Below, one piece after another: positions 17,163-26,665 of a stretch of DNA of 64,000 bases. This DNA is from Oceanimonas sp. GK1 (GTDB lineage: Bacteria; Pseudomonadota; Gammaproteobacteria; Enterobacterales; Aeromonadaceae): the NCBI RefSeq assembly GCF_000243075.1, contig NC_016745.1, forward strand, positions 1,753,001-1,817,000, given 5' to 3'. A program made the translations under genes and the position numbers. The number at the start of each line of letters is the position of its first letter. Position 1 is the first letter of the stretch. The notes under the pieces are model-generated. The model worked only from the letters and a program-made list of their open reading frames with translations. It did no database searches and was not told the DNA's origin.

Positions 17163-17906
17163 TCAGGGGGCGTCCAGGTAATGGCGTTCAAAATAGGGCG
17201 TGATCTGTTCAATGTAATGGTCGTCGGCGAGCTCCTGCAGCCGTGCCGACAGTGCCGGCAGCAGCGGCTCCAGCCGGGATCCCCTGGGCAGGGCCAGGTG
17301 GTAGTGCTCCAGGGTCAGCAGCTCGGGCAGCGGCAGCACCTTGGCGGTCAGGCCGAGTTTTTGTGTCTGCAGCTTGCCGGTAGCAAGGCCGATGGGCATG
17401 TAGTCGATGCGCCCGAGGGCCAGCTTGTGAAAGTTCTGCTCGCCGGTAGAGACCCGCTCCACCTGGGGATGGCGGGCGGCGAGCCGGTCGAAGTCGTCGC
17501 CGAAACTGTCGCCAAACAGCAGCCCCAGGGTCTTGTCGGTCAGGTTCCAGGGCAGCCGGCTGCCGTTGCCGAAATGGGTAAACAGCACCACCGGGTCGGC
17601 CACCACGGGGGTGGCGCTGAACACAAAGTCCTGCTCCCGGCCTTTGGTTTTATAGGCGGCCACAATCAGGTCCACCTTGCCCTGGCGGGCCGCCAGCTGG
17701 CAGCGCTCCCAGTTGCCAAACACCCGCATGTCAACCCGGTAGCCATGTTCCGCCAGCAGCTTGCGCGCCAGGTGCGGCGCAATGCCGGTGAGTTCGCCAT
17801 TTTGTTCCCAGGACAGCGGCGGATACACCGGATGGCCGCAGGCGGTCAGGGTGGGGGGCTCGGCCTGGGCCGCCGGGGGCCAGGCCCACAGCAGCAGCAA
17901 CACCAT
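17163..17906 (-). CDS. Periplasmic solute-binding protein (SBP_bac_3-like), probable co-sensor
   Basis: A 247-residue exported protein of the family-3 extracellular solute-binding fold, with signal peptide MVLLLLWAWPPAAQA and mature start near EPPTLTACG. Typical features are YPPLSWEQNGELTGIAPHLA near the N-terminus and DLIVAAYKTKGREQDFVFS. The chosen ATG at 17904-17906 shares its bases with the upstream regulator's TGA; a GTG 9 nt upstream is a possible alternative. No ABC permease is nearby. Instead it is sandwiched between a response regulator and a hybrid kinase, so I infer that it presents a ligand to the kinase. Amino acids or derived osmolytes are plausible given the family and neighbourhood. 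Confidence 0.8.
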   Translation of the reverse strand: MVLLLLWAWPPAAQAEPPTLTACGHPVYPPLSWEQNGELTGIAPHLARKLLAEHGYRVDMRVFGNWERCQLAARQGKVDLIVAAYKTKGREQDFVFSATPVVADPVVLFTHFGNGSRLPWNLTDKTLGLLFGDSFGDDFDRLAARHPQVERVSTGEQNFHKLALGRIDYMPIGLATGKLQTQKLGLTAKVLPLPELLTLEHYHLALPRGSRLEPLLPALSARLQELADDHYIEQITPYFERHYLDAP

Positions 17907-18622
17907 CAGGAACACGGCACCGCCCTTGGGGTAAAGACGTAGCCGGCGCCATGCACGGTAAGAATGATGCGCGGGCTGGCCGGATCGTCCCCCAGCTTGC
18001 GCCGCAACCGGCCCACCAGCACGTCCACGGTGCGATCGTTGGGGGCCCATTCCCGGTTTTTGATGCGATCCAGTATCTGATCCCGGGACAGGGTCTGGCC
18101 GGCGTGATTCATAAAGACGCACAGCAGCTGGTATTCGCCGTGGGTCAGGGGCGTGGTGTCGTTGCCGTCGTTCAGCAGCAGGCGGCGGTCGAGGTCGACA
18201 CGCCAGTCGTCAAACCGGCGCAGGTTGGCCGTGGTGTGTGCTTCCCGGGGCGCGGCGGCGCGTACCCGGCGGGCCAGGTTTTTGGCCCGGGCCAGCAATT
18301 CGCGGGGGTTAAAGGGCTTGGACACGTATTCATCGGCGCCGCACTCCAGGCCGATGATGCGCTCGATATCATCCTGGCGGCTGGTCACCAGTATGATGCC
18401 GGTATCGCTGTTGGCGCGGATTTCCCGGGTCAGGGTCAGGCCGTCCTTGCCCGGCAGGCGAATGTCGAGCAACACCAGGTCCACCTGGTGGTCGTGCATG
18501 AGTTGCTCGCCGTCCTCGGCACTGGCCGCGCAGTACACCTCATATTGCTCCTGGCGAAAGTAGTCGGCCAGGCAGTCTCTGGTGATGTCGTCGTCTTCCA
18601 CTATCAGAATGCTGATATCCAT
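17906..18622 (-). CDS. OmpR-family response regulator (TorR-like)
   Basis: A 238-residue two-component regulator. The receiver domain has acidic pocket VEDDD and phospho-acceptor D53 in VLLDIRLPGKDG. The C-terminal winged helix has NDRTVDVLVGRLRRKLG and VHGAGYVFTP. Starting at the ATG at 18620-18622 gives MDISILIVEDD, the expected receiver N-terminus; an ATG about 57 nt upstream (in MAVIDNPG) is possible. The gene overlaps the periplasmic binding-protein gene by one base (ATGA) and forms an operon with it and the hybrid kinase. The full-length sequence feels TorR-like, but no torCAD (TMAO reductase) genes are here, so its targets are unknown. Confidence 0.86.
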   Translation of the reverse strand: MDISILIVEDDDITRDCLADYFRQEQYEVYCAASAEDGEQLMHDHQVDLVLLDIRLPGKDGLTLTREIRANSDTGIILVTSRQDDIERIIGLECGADEYVSKPFNPRELLARAKNLARRVRAAAPREAHTTANLRRFDDWRVDLDRRLLLNDGNDTTPLTHGEYQLLCVFMNHAGQTLSRDQILDRIKNREWAPNDRTVDVLVGRLRRKLGDDPASPRIILTVHGAGYVFTPRAVPCS

Positions 18623-18698
18623 ATCATGCCCGTGTTGTTGATGGCGCCATGCCCGGCCAGGGTTATCTATCACCGCCATTGAGCCCTTGTCAACGGAC

Positions 18699-19754
18699 TC
18701 AGTCGGCGGCGGAGCGGCGCAACTGCCTGGCCTGGCTGGGGGAAACCCCGAAAAAGTCCTTGAAGCAGTGGCTGAAGTGGGTGGAGCTGGCAAAGCCGCA
18801 GGCCACGGCAATGTTGGCGATGCTGTCGTCGCTTTGCAGCAGCAGCCGGCGGGCCTGGGTGATGCGCAGCTCCAGATAATAGCGCGACGGCGTGGCCTGC
18901 AGGTGGGTCTGAAACAGCCGTTCCACCCGCCGCCGTGACAGCCCCACGTAACCGGCCAGCTCCTCAATGCCGAGGGGCTCCTCGATATTGCTGTTCATCA
19001 GCCGCAGCAGATCCCTGAGCGGGCCGGGCAGGGCCGGGTCGTTTTCCGCCAGGGTCAGCCGGGTCTCGCTGCTGTCGGCCAGGCGGTCGCTGCTCAGGAT
19101 CTCGCGAATGGCCCGCACCGTGTCGGGGCCGTGCAGCCGTTCAACCATCATCAGCATCATCTCCAGGGCGCTGCTGGGGCCGGCACTGGTCAGGGTGCGG
19201 GCATCCACCACCATGGCCTGATTGGAAACGTCCACTGCGGGAAAGTGCTCCCGGGCAAAGCTGTGGTTGTCGGGATGAATGGCACAGCACAGCCCGTCCA
19301 GCGCGCCGGCGTAGGCCAGGGCCACGGCGCCGTTCCACAGCCCGCCCAGCACTTTTTCCCGCCGGGCCGCCAGCCTGAGCTTGCGGGAGAGCTCGGGATG
19401 CTCGGCCAGGCTGCAGCGAAAACCGCCGCACACCACCACCACGTCGAGGGCCTCGGTGCCGTCCAGGGGCAGGGCGTTCAGGGTCTGGGTGGCGGAAATA
19501 TCGATGGCCAGGTCGCTGCGCACCGTGGTGCTGTCGAGGCCGTAACTGGTAATGGTGAACAGCGGCGTGGACTGCACCAGGTTGGCGGTGACCAGGGCGT
19601 CGACGGCGGCGGTGAAGGCCATCATCGAAAAATGGGGCAGCAGCACAAAACCGACCCGCACCGGCGTATTGCCGGCCGGGCGGGCGGGCAGAAAGGCACT
19701 GTTGGTGTCACGCAGCCGGTGGCTGAAGTGACGTTTTTCATTGACTTGAGACAT
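18699..19754 (-). CDS. GlxA-family AraC-type regulator (GbdR/SouR-like)
   Basis: A 351-residue transcription factor with an N-terminal DJ-1/PfpI (class I glutamine amidotransferase-like) sensor domain (RVGFVLLPHFSMMAFTAAVD and VVCGGF) and a C-terminal AraC double helix-turn-helix (LAGYVGLSRRRVERLFQ; ACGFASSTHFSHCFKDFFG). The ATG at 19752-19754 is chosen because upstream in-frame sequence shows no family similarity. Proteins of this architecture (GbdR, SouR) sense dimethylglycine, betaine or sarcosine and activate glycine-betaine/sarcosine catabolism. It faces glyA-soxBDAG-purU across a 318-bp divergent spacer, so I infer that it activates that operon. The exact ligand cannot be read from sequence. 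Confidence 0.85.
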   Translation of the reverse strand: MSQVNEKRHFSHRLRDTNSAFLPARPAGNTPVRVGFVLLPHFSMMAFTAAVDALVTANLVQSTPLFTITSYGLDSTTVRSDLAIDISATQTLNALPLDGTEALDVVVVCGGFRCSLAEHPELSRKLRLAARREKVLGGLWNGAVALAYAGALDGLCCAIHPDNHSFAREHFPAVDVSNQAMVVDARTLTSAGPSSALEMMLMMVERLHGPDTVRAIREILSSDRLADSSETRLTLAENDPALPGPLRDLLRLMNSNIEEPLGIEELAGYVGLSRRRVERLFQTHLQATPSRYYLELRITQARRLLLQSDDSIANIAVACGFASSTHFSHCFKDFFGVSPSQARQLRRSAAD

Positions 19755-20072
19755 GGTGTTGCATGATTGGGGCGCCGTGGCTGGCGACGTCGCCGTGGTG
19801 AAACTGCGTTGACCGGAGTGTACCCCGCCGGCGTGGCCTTTGCACCCTTTGCACCCCCGCCGCCGGCGGTGGGCAGGGTGGCGCCAGATCACGAATGTTG
19901 CCGGAATGTGATTTTTTGTCGCAAATACGCAGCATTCGGCCGCAACCAGTCATCTGCGGGGATACCGGCGGCAGTAGTATGCCATCAACGCATCATCGGC
20001 AGACCGGGCAACGGCGCCGAACAAATGAAAACACACCGGGCCTGGGCCCGGTGCGAACAAGGAGGTCACGAC
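19755..20072. promoter_or_regulatory. Divergent promoter region with glyA leader hairpin
   Basis: A 318-bp spacer between the GlxA-type regulator and glyA. A GC-rich inverted repeat CACCGGGCC / GGCCCGGTG (20034-20053, 2-base spacer) sits 7 bp before the GGAGG ribosome site of glyA. It would lie in the mRNA leader. I looked for the paired aptamer features of a glycine riboswitch and did not see them. Operators for the regulator are expected but not identifiable by eye. Confidence 0.45.
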
Positions 20073-21326
20073 ATGTTCAGCAAGCATACCCGCATTCAGG
20101 ATATCGACCCGGCCCTGTGGTCGGCCATGGAAGAAGAGGCCTGCCGCCAGGAGCAGCACATCGAACTGATTGCCTCGGAAAACTACACCAGCCCGGCGGT
20201 GATGGAAGCCCAAGGCTCGGTGCTGACCAACAAGTATGCGGAAGGCTACCCGGGCAAGCGCTATTACGGCGGTTGCGAAGCGGTAGACAAGGTAGAGCAG
20301 CTGGCCATTGATCGGGCCAAGGAACTGTTTGGTGCCGACTACGCCAACGTGCAGCCCCATTCCGGCTCCCAGGCCAACGCCGCCGTCTACATGGCGCTGT
20401 GCGCCCCCGGCGACACCGTGCTGGGCATGAGCCTGGCCCACGGCGGTCACCTGACCCACGGTGCCAAGGTCAGCTTCTCCGGCAAAATCTACAACGCCGT
20501 GCAGTACGGCCTGAATGACACCACCGGCGAGGTGGACTACGAGCAGGTCGAGCAGCTGGCATTGGAGCACAAGCCGAAAATGATCGTGGCCGGTTTCTCC
20601 GCCTACTCCCAGATCATGGACTGGGCGCGGTTCCGTGAAATTGCCGACAAGGTGGGAGCCTATCTGTTTGTGGACATGGCCCACGTGGCCGGCCTGGTGG
20701 CCGCCGGTGTTTACCCCAACCCGGTGCCCTTTGCGGACGTGGTGACCACCACCACCCACAAGACCCTGCGCGGCCCCCGGGGCGGCCTGATTTTGGCCAA
20801 GGCCAACCCGGAGCTGGAAAAGAAACTCAACGCTGCCGTGTTCCCCGGTGGCCAGGGCGGCCCGCTGATGCACGCCATTGCCGGCAAGGCGGTGGCCTTT
20901 GCCGAGGCACTCACGCCCGAGTTTCGCGATTACCAGCAGGCGGTGGTGGAAAACGCCCAGGCCATGGTGGACGTGTTCCAGAAGCGCGGTTTTGACGTGG
21001 TGTCGAACGGTACCCAAAACCACCTGTTCCTGCTCGACCTCTCTGCCCGGGGCATCACCGGCAAGGACGCGGATCGGGTGCTGGGTGAGGCCAATATTAC
21101 CGTCAACAAGAACGCGGTCCCCAATGACCCGCAGCCGCCCTTTGTGACCTCGGGCCTGCGCATCGGCACCCCGGCAGTCACCAGCCGCGGCTTCAAGGCC
21201 GAGCACTGCCGCCAGCTGGCAGGCTGGATCTGCGACATTCTGGAGCACATGGACGACCCGGACGTGATCATTTCGGTCAAGGATCAGGTGGCCAGCCTGT
21301 GCAGCTATTTCCCGGTGTATCGCTAA
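20073..21326 (+). CDS. glyA: Serine hydroxymethyltransferase
   Basis: A 417-residue PLP enzyme interconverting glycine plus 5,10-methylene-THF with serine plus THF. Diagnostic segments are [20 protein letters not shown], the [12 protein letters not shown] signature, [11 protein letters not shown], and the PLP lysine in [16 protein letters not shown]. The start is the ATG at 20073, 8 nt after GGAGG; upstream in-frame sequence is leader. First gene of a glyA-soxBDAG-purU block. Here it probably acts with sarcosine oxidase, which yields glycine and methylene-THF, the two substrates for serine. It is likely a catabolic paralogue of the housekeeping GlyA, as in pseudomonads; that is inference from context. 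Confidence 0.95.
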   Translation: MFSKHTRIQDIDPALWSAMEEEACRQEQHIELIASENYTSPAVMEAQGSVLTNKYAEGYPGKRYYGGCEAVDKVEQLAIDRAKELFGADYANVQPHSGSQANAAVYMALCAPGDTVLGMSLAHGGHLTHGAKVSFSGKIYNAVQYGLNDTTGEVDYEQVEQLALEHKPKMIVAGFSAYSQIMDWARFREIADKVGAYLFVDMAHVAGLVAAGVYPNPVPFADVVTTTTHKTLRGPRGGLILAKANPELEKKLNAAVFPGGQGGPLMHAIAGKAVAFAEALTPEFRDYQQAVVENAQAMVDVFQKRGFDVVSNGTQNHLFLLDLSARGITGKDADRVLGEANITVNKNAVPNDPQPPFVTSGLRIGTPAVTSRGFKAEHCRQLAGWICDILEHMDDPDVIISVKDQVASLCSYFPVYR

Positions 21327-21374
21327 GCGGTTTCACCCACTCAGGACACGGATTTCAATCAACAGGTGACCCTC

Positions 21375-22628
21375 ATGCAAAAATATTCAGGATTCGGGCT
21401 GCTCAAGCATGCCCTGACTCACCACGAGAACTGGCAGAAAGTGTGGCGCAGTCCCACGCCCAAGCACGAAGGCTACGATGTGATCATCGTGGGCGGCGGC
21501 GGCCACGGCCTGGCCACCGCCTACTACCTGGCCAAGGAGCACGGCATCACCAATGTGGCGGTGATCGAAAAGGGCTACCTGGGCGGCGGCAACACCGCCC
21601 GTAACACCACCATCGTCCGCTCCAACTACCTGTGGGACGAGGCCGCCTGGCTGTATGAGCACTCCATGAAACTGTGGGAGGGCCTGGCCCAGGATCTGAA
21701 CTACAACCTGATGTTCAGCCAGCGCGGCGTGCTCAACTTGGGGCACACCCTGCAGGACATGCGCGACATCGAGCGCCGGGTGAACGCCAACCGCCTGAAC
21801 GGCATCGACGGCGAAGTGCTCAACGCCAAGCAGGTGCAGGAGCTGGTGCCCATTCTGGACTGCTCCAAGAATGCCCGTTACCCGGTGCTGGGCGCCTCCT
21901 GGCAGCCTCGCGGCGGCACCGCCCGCCACGACGCCGTGGCCTGGGGCTTTGCCCGCGCCGCCGACGCCATGGGCGTGCACCTGATCCAGCAGACCGAAGT
22001 GACCGGCATTCGCCGGGAGAACGGCGCCGTCACCGGGGTGGAGACCACCCGCGGCTTTATCAAGGCGCCCAAGGTGGCCTGCGTGACCGCCGGCAACTCC
22101 GGCGTCATGGCCAACATGGTGGGCATGAAGCTGCCGCTGGAATCCCACCCGCTGCAGGCCATGGTGTCCGAGCCGGTGAAACCCATTCTCGACACCGTGG
22201 TGATGTCCAACCACGTACACGGCTATGTGTCCCAGTCCGACAAGGGCGACCTGGTGATCGGCGCCGGTATCGACAGCTACCTGGGCTACGGCCAGCGCGG
22301 CTCCTTCCCGGTGGTGGAGCACACCCTGGCGGCCATCGTGGAAATGTTCCCGATCTTCAGCCGGGTGCGCCTGAACCGCACCTGGGGCGGCATTGTGGAC
22401 ACCTGCCCGGATGCCTGTCCGATTATTTCCAAGACCCACATCAAGGGCCTGTATTTCAACTGTGGCTGGGGTACCGGCGGCTTCAAGGCCACCCCGGGCT
22501 CGGGCAACGTGTTCGCCCACACCATTGCCAAGGACGAGCCGCACCCGCTGGCCAAACCCTTTAACGTTGACCGTTTTGTCAGCGGCCACCTGATCGACGA
22601 GCACGGCGCAGCCGGCGTTGCCCACTAA
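21375..22628 (+). CDS. soxB: Sarcosine oxidase beta subunit
   Basis: A 417-residue FAD-dependent subunit of heterotetrameric sarcosine oxidase. The N-terminus [20 protein letters not shown] is typical of SoxB. The dinucleotide-binding motif [18 protein letters not shown] and the [19 protein letters not shown] segment with its flavin-linking region follow. The C-terminus has the [12 protein letters not shown] motif. The start at 21375 is preferred over a GTG nine bases earlier because it matches the conserved N-terminus. This subunit oxidises sarcosine to glycine, passing the methyl group to THF. It is followed after 12 bp by soxD. Confidence 0.95.
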   Translation: MQKYSGFGLLKHALTHHENWQKVWRSPTPKHEGYDVIIVGGGGHGLATAYYLAKEHGITNVAVIEKGYLGGGNTARNTTIVRSNYLWDEAAWLYEHSMKLWEGLAQDLNYNLMFSQRGVLNLGHTLQDMRDIERRVNANRLNGIDGEVLNAKQVQELVPILDCSKNARYPVLGASWQPRGGTARHDAVAWGFARAADAMGVHLIQQTEVTGIRRENGAVTGVETTRGFIKAPKVACVTAGNSGVMANMVGMKLPLESHPLQAMVSEPVKPILDTVVMSNHVHGYVSQSDKGDLVIGAGIDSYLGYGQRGSFPVVEHTLAAIVEMFPIFSRVRLNRTWGGIVDTCPDACPIISKTHIKGLYFNCGWGTGGFKATPGSGNVFAHTIAKDEPHPLAKPFNVDRFVSGHLIDEHGAAGVAH

Positions 22629-22640
22629 AGGAGAGAGACA

Positions 22641-22928
22641 ATGCTGCACATTTATTGTCCGCACTGCGGCGAACACCGGGAAGAAGAGGAATTTCACTAC
22701 GGCGGCGAGGCGCACATTGCCCGCCCCGCGGATCCCAACGCGCTGAGCGATGAACAATGGGCCCAGTACCTGTTCATGCGCAAGAACCCCCGTGGTCTGC
22801 ATCAGGAGATGTGGTACCACGCCGCCGGTTGCCGCAAGTTCTTTAACGCCACCCGGCATACCGTGACCTATGAAATCAAGGAAACCTACAAGGTGGGCGA
22901 ACAGCCGCAGCAAGGAGGCCAGTCATGA
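22641..22928 (+). CDS. soxD: Sarcosine oxidase delta subunit
   Basis: A 95-residue zinc-binding subunit. CPHCGEHREEEEFHYGGEAH at the N-terminus provides the CxxC-x2-H ligands, and a further Cys lies in HHAAGCRKFF-like sequence (HAAGCRKFFNATR). A strong AAGGAGAG ribosome site precedes the ATG. The stop overlaps the soxA start (ATGA), implying translational coupling. SoxD is structural, helping to assemble the heterotetramer; it has no catalytic centre of its own. Confidence 0.94.
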   Translation: MLHIYCPHCGEHREEEEFHYGGEAHIARPADPNALSDEQWAQYLFMRKNPRGLHQEMWYHAAGCRKFFNATRHTVTYEIKETYKVGEQPQQGGQS

Positions 22929-25900
22929 GCCAGCAGAACCGCATTCAGGGCAAGGGCCGGGTAGACGCCGGCAAGCCGCTCAGCTTTATTTTCAACGGCA
23001 AGCGCTATCAGGGCCTGGCCGGTGACACCATCGCCTCGGCCCTGCTGGCCAACGGCGTGGACGTGGTGGGGCGTTCGTTCAAGTACTCCCGCCCGCGTGG
23101 CATCATGGCCGCCGGCGCCGACGAGCCCAACTGCATTCTGCAGGTAGGCTCGTCCGAGGCCACCATGATCCCCAACGTGCGCGGCACCCAGGCCGAGCTG
23201 TACGACGGCCTGACCGCCGCCAGCACCAACGGCTGGCCGAACGTCGACAAGGACATCATGGGTGTGATGGGCAAGCTCGGCGGCAGCATGATGCCTCCCG
23301 GCTTCTACTACAAAACCTTTATGTATCCCCAGTCCATGTGGCCCAAGTACGAGCACCTGATCCGCAAGGCCGCGGGCCTTGGCCGGGTGCCCAACGAGCG
23401 GGATCCGGACACCTACGACAAGCTCAACCATCACTGCGACGTGCTGGTGGTGGGCGGCGGTGCCGCCGGCCTGACCGCGGCCCTGGCCGCCGGTCGCCGT
23501 GGCGCCCGGGTCATTCTGGTGGACGAGCAGAACGAGTTCGGCGGCCACCTGCTGCACAGCACTCAAGCCATCAACGGCCAGGCGCCCGCCCGCTGGGTGG
23601 AAGCGGCGGTCAAGGAGCTGGAAAACCTGCCCGACGTGACCCTGCTGCCGCGCAGCACCGCCGCCGGTTATTACGATCAGAACTTCGTGTCCGTGATGGA
23701 GCGCCGTACCGATCACCTGGGTGAGCGCATTACCGGCAAGAGCCGTCAGCGCCTGCACCGCATTCGTGCCGGCCGCGTGATCCTGGCCACCGGCGCCCAG
23801 GAGCGTCCGCTGGTGTTTGCCAACAACGATCTGCCGGGCTGCTTTGTGGCCAGCGCCCTGTCTACCTACGTCAACCGCTACGGTGTGGCGCCGGGCGAGC
23901 GCCTGGTGCTGATGACCTGTAACGATTACGGCTACCAGGCCGCCCTCGACTGGCTGGAAGCGGGACGCGAGGTGGTGGCGGTGATCGACAGCCGCGCCAA
24001 CCCCAGCGGCGATCGCTACCAGCAGCTCAAGGCCCGGGGTGTCAAGGTTTACACCGGCCATGGCCTGATTGAAGCCACCGGCAAGAAGCGGGTGAACGGG
24101 GCCAAAGTGGCGCCCATCACCAGTGACGGCAGCCGGGTGACCGGTGACGCGGTGCAGCTTAACTGTGATGTGATTGCCACCTCCGGCGGCTGGAGCCCGG
24201 TGGTGCACCTGTCGGCCCACACCGGCTCCCGTCCGGTCTGGAACGCCGATGTCATCGGTTTCGTGCCCGGCGACACCGTGCAGAAACAACTGCTGGCCGG
24301 CGGCGTGCAGGGCACCTATGCGCTCTCCGCCGTGCTGAACGAAGGCCTCAAGGCCGGTCGTGAAGCCGCCGAAGCCACCGGTTACGGCGAACTGGCCGCC
24401 CGGGTGACGGACGCCGACGTCAACACCACGGATCCTCGGGAAGATCAGGCTCAGGCGCTGTTCCTGGTGCCCCACAGCCGGGCCGTGAGCCGTGCGCCCA
24501 AGCAGTTTGTGGATTATCAGAACGACGTGACCGCGGCCGGCATCGAGCTGGCGGTACGGGAAGGCTTTGAGTCCATAGAACACATCAAGCGCTACACCGC
24601 CATGGGCTTTGGTACCGATCAGGGCAAGCTTGGCAACATCAACGGCATGGCCATTGCCGCCAATGCCATGGGCAAGAGCATTCCGGAAACCGGGACCACC
24701 ATTTTCCGTCCCAACTACACCCCGATCACCATGGGTGCCTTTGCCGGCCGTGACGCAGGCCACCTGTTCGATCCGGCCCGCTTCAGCGCCATGCATGCCT
24801 GGCACGTGAAGCACGGCGCCGAGTTCGAGGACGTGGGCCAGTGGAAGCGTCCCTGGTACTTCCCCAAGGCGGGAGAAGACATGCACCAGGCGGTGAACCG
24901 CGAATGTGTGGCCACCCGGACCAGCGTGGGCATTCTCGATGCCTCCACCCTGGGCAAGATCGACATTCAGGGCAAGGACGCGCGGGAATTCCTGCAGCGC
25001 ATCTACACCAACGCCTGGGCCAAGCTCAATCCCGGCTTCTGCCGCTACGGCCTGATGTGTAAAGAAGACGGCATGGTGTTCGACGATGGGGTGACCTCCT
25101 GCATCAGCGATGAGCACTTCATCATGACCACCACCACCGGCGGCGCCGCGGGCGTGCTGCAGTGGCTGGAGCTGTGGCACCAGACCGAATGGCCGGAGCT
25201 GGAAGTGTATTTCACCTCCGTGACCGACCACTGGGCCACCATGACCGTGTCCGGCCCCAACAGCCGCAAGGTGCTGGAAAAGGTGTGTGAAGACGTGGAT
25301 CTGAGCCGTGACGCCTTCCCCTTCATGACCTGGAAGGACGCCACCATTGCCGGGGTGAAAGGCCGCATCTTCCGCATCTCCTTCACCGGCGAGCTGAGCT
25401 TTGAGGTGAACGTGCAGGCCAACTACGGCATGCAGGTGTGGGAAGCGCTGATGGAGGCGGGGGCCGAGTTCAACATTACCCCCTACGGCACCGAAACCAT
25501 GCACGTGCTGCGGGCCGAAAAGGGCTTCATCATCGTGGGCCAGGACACCGACGGTTCGGTCACGCCGCAGGACTTGAACATGGACTGGTGTGTGGGCAAG
25601 AACAAGCCGTTCCCCTTTATCGGCCAGCGCTCCTGGTCGCGCTCCGACACTGCCCGCAGCGATCGCAAGCAGCTGGTGGGGCTGAAGTGCAAGGATGCCA
25701 AGACGGTGATCCCGGAAGGCGCTCAGATAGTGCTGGATCCCAAGCACCCGGTGCCGGTCCCCATGGTGGGCCATGTGTCCTCCAGTTATTACAGCGCCAA
25801 CCTGGGCCACAACATCGCCATGGGCGTGGTCAAGGATGGTCTGAACCGAATGGGCGAAACCGTGTACTGCCCGCTGGCCGATGGCCGGGTGCTGGAAGCC

Positions 25901-25954
25901 GAAATCACCAGCCCGATTTTCTATGATCCCAAAGGAGAGCGTCAGCATGTCTAA
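22925..25954 (+). CDS. soxA: Sarcosine oxidase alpha subunit
   Basis: A 1009-residue subunit with an N-terminal 2Fe-2S-ferredoxin-like/NAD domain (PLSFIFNGKRYQGLAGDTIA), a dinucleotide-binding motif VLVVGGGAAGLTAALAAG near residue 173 and a C-terminal aminomethyltransferase (GcvT-like) folate domain from about residue 610 (ASTLGKIDIQGKDA; GELSFEVNV; GTETMHVLRAEKGF). The C-terminal half binds THF and captures the methyl as 5,10-methylene-THF. Its length matches the family. It overlaps soxD by 4 bases and soxG by 8, so the sox genes are translationally coupled. Confidence 0.96.
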   Translation: MSQQNRIQGKGRVDAGKPLSFIFNGKRYQGLAGDTIASALLANGVDVVGRSFKYSRPRGIMAAGADEPNCILQVGSSEATMIPNVRGTQAELYDGLTAASTNGWPNVDKDIMGVMGKLGGSMMPPGFYYKTFMYPQSMWPKYEHLIRKAAGLGRVPNERDPDTYDKLNHHCDVLVVGGGAAGLTAALAAGRRGARVILVDEQNEFGGHLLHSTQAINGQAPARWVEAAVKELENLPDVTLLPRSTAAGYYDQNFVSVMERRTDHLGERITGKSRQRLHRIRAGRVILATGAQERPLVFANNDLPGCFVASALSTYVNRYGVAPGERLVLMTCNDYGYQAALDWLEAGREVVAVIDSRANPSGDRYQQLKARGVKVYTGHGLIEATGKKRVNGAKVAPITSDGSRVTGDAVQLNCDVIATSGGWSPVVHLSAHTGSRPVWNADVIGFVPGDTVQKQLLAGGVQGTYALSAVLNEGLKAGREAAEATGYGELAARVTDADVNTTDPREDQAQALFLVPHSRAVSRAPKQFVDYQNDVTAAGIELAVREGFESIEHIKRYTAMGFGTDQGKLGNINGMAIAANAMGKSIPETGTTIFRPNYTPITMGAFAGRDAGHLFDPARFSAMHAWHVKHGAEFEDVGQWKRPWYFPKAGEDMHQAVNRECVATRTSVGILDASTLGKIDIQGKDAREFLQRIYTNAWAKLNPGFCRYGLMCKEDGMVFDDGVTSCISDEHFIMTTTTGGAAGVLQWLELWHQTEWPELEVYFTSVTDHWATMTVSGPNSRKVLEKVCEDVDLSRDAFPFMTWKDATIAGVKGRIFRISFTGELSFEVNVQANYGMQVWEALMEAGAEFNITPYGTETMHVLRAEKGFIIVGQDTDGSVTPQDLNMDWCVGKNKPFPFIGQRSWSRSDTARSDRKQLVGLKCKDAKTVIPEGAQIVLDPKHPVPVPMVGHVSSSYYSANLGHNIAMGVVKDGLNRMGETVYCPLADGRVLEAEITSPIFYDPKGERQHV

Positions 25955-26576
25955 CAACACCGCCAAAGTGACCGAGGTACAACGCCAGGTGCGGGTGGAA
26001 TCCCCGCTCTATCACGCCCATCTGGAGACGCTGGCCAAACAGGATCAGCAGGGCGAAGTGGTACTGCGCGAAAAGGCGCTGATGGGCCACCTGGTGCTGC
26101 GCGGCAATGCCGGCAACGATCTGTTCGCCAAAACCGTGGAAAAGGTGCTGGGGGTGGCGCTGCCCACCCAGCCCTGCAGCTCGGCAGAGAGCAGCAAGGC
26201 GCTGGTGCAGTGGCTGTCGCCGGACGAGTGGCTGATCATCACCGAGGGAGGTCAGGAAGGCCCGTTGCAGCAGGCGCTGCGCGAGCAACTGTCCGGCCAC
26301 TACGCCATCACCGACGTGAGCGGCGGCCAGACCATCATTGAGTTGTCCGGCCCCAAGGCAGAAATGGTGATTCGCAAGTCGTGCCCCTACGACGTGCACC
26401 CGTCCAGCTTGCCCACCGGCAAGTGTGTGGGCACGGTGTTCGCCAAGAGCTCGGCTCTGCTGCGCCGCACCGGTGCCGAGAGCTTTGAGCTGGTTATCCG
26501 CCGCAGCTTCGCCGACTACCTGTGGATGTGGCTGCAGGATGCCAGCCGGGAATACGGCCTGGTGATCGGCAAGTAA
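25947..26576 (+). CDS. soxG: Sarcosine oxidase gamma subunit
   Basis: A 209-residue subunit with a truncated GcvT-like fold, containing LSPDEWLIIT, SGGQTIIELSGPKAE and LRRTGAESFELVIRRSFADY. The start is the ATG at 25947, behind AAAGGAGAG and overlapping the end of soxA; longer in-frame sequence belongs to soxA's reading region. It completes the soxBDAG order found in glycine-betaine/sarcosine catabolic operons. No betaine or dimethylglycine demethylase genes (gbcAB, dgcAB) are seen in this window, so sarcosine must come from elsewhere. Confidence 0.94.
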   Translation: MSNNTAKVTEVQRQVRVESPLYHAHLETLAKQDQQGEVVLREKALMGHLVLRGNAGNDLFAKTVEKVLGVALPTQPCSSAESSKALVQWLSPDEWLIITEGGQEGPLQQALREQLSGHYAITDVSGGQTIIELSGPKAEMVIRKSCPYDVHPSSLPTGKCVGTVFAKSSALLRRTGAESFELVIRRSFADYLWMWLQDASREYGLVIGK

Positions 26577-26602
26577 CGCCGGTTTTTCATCCGGGTAAGA
26601 AC

Positions 26603-26628
26603 GTCACCCCCGCGCAGGCGGGGGTCCA
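26603..26628. repeat. Short GC-rich dispersed-type palindrome
   Basis: ACCCCCGC-GCAG-GCGGGGGT with flanks GTC and CCAT, in the soxG-purU spacer. The sequence resembles the widespread intergenic element built on CCCGCGNAGGCGGG found in many proteobacteria. It may form a hairpin in the operon mRNA. I see only this copy in the window. Confidence 0.5.
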
Positions 26629-26665
26629 TATAGCAAGGAACACGCATCGCCAAGGGAGGCACAGC

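Noticed and set aside
14868-17942. Very long plus-strand open frame opposite the hybrid kinase
   Set aside because: It is antisense to a gene with clear kinase, receiver and Hpt motifs. Its Gly/Gln/His-rich translation is typical of GC-rich antisense frames. The same applies to the long frames opposite doeA (2490-4226), soxA (22886-25966) and phoX (38894-40858).
20034-20053. Possible glycine riboswitch before glyA
   Set aside because: Only a single GC-rich hairpin is visible; I could not find the paired aptamer features.
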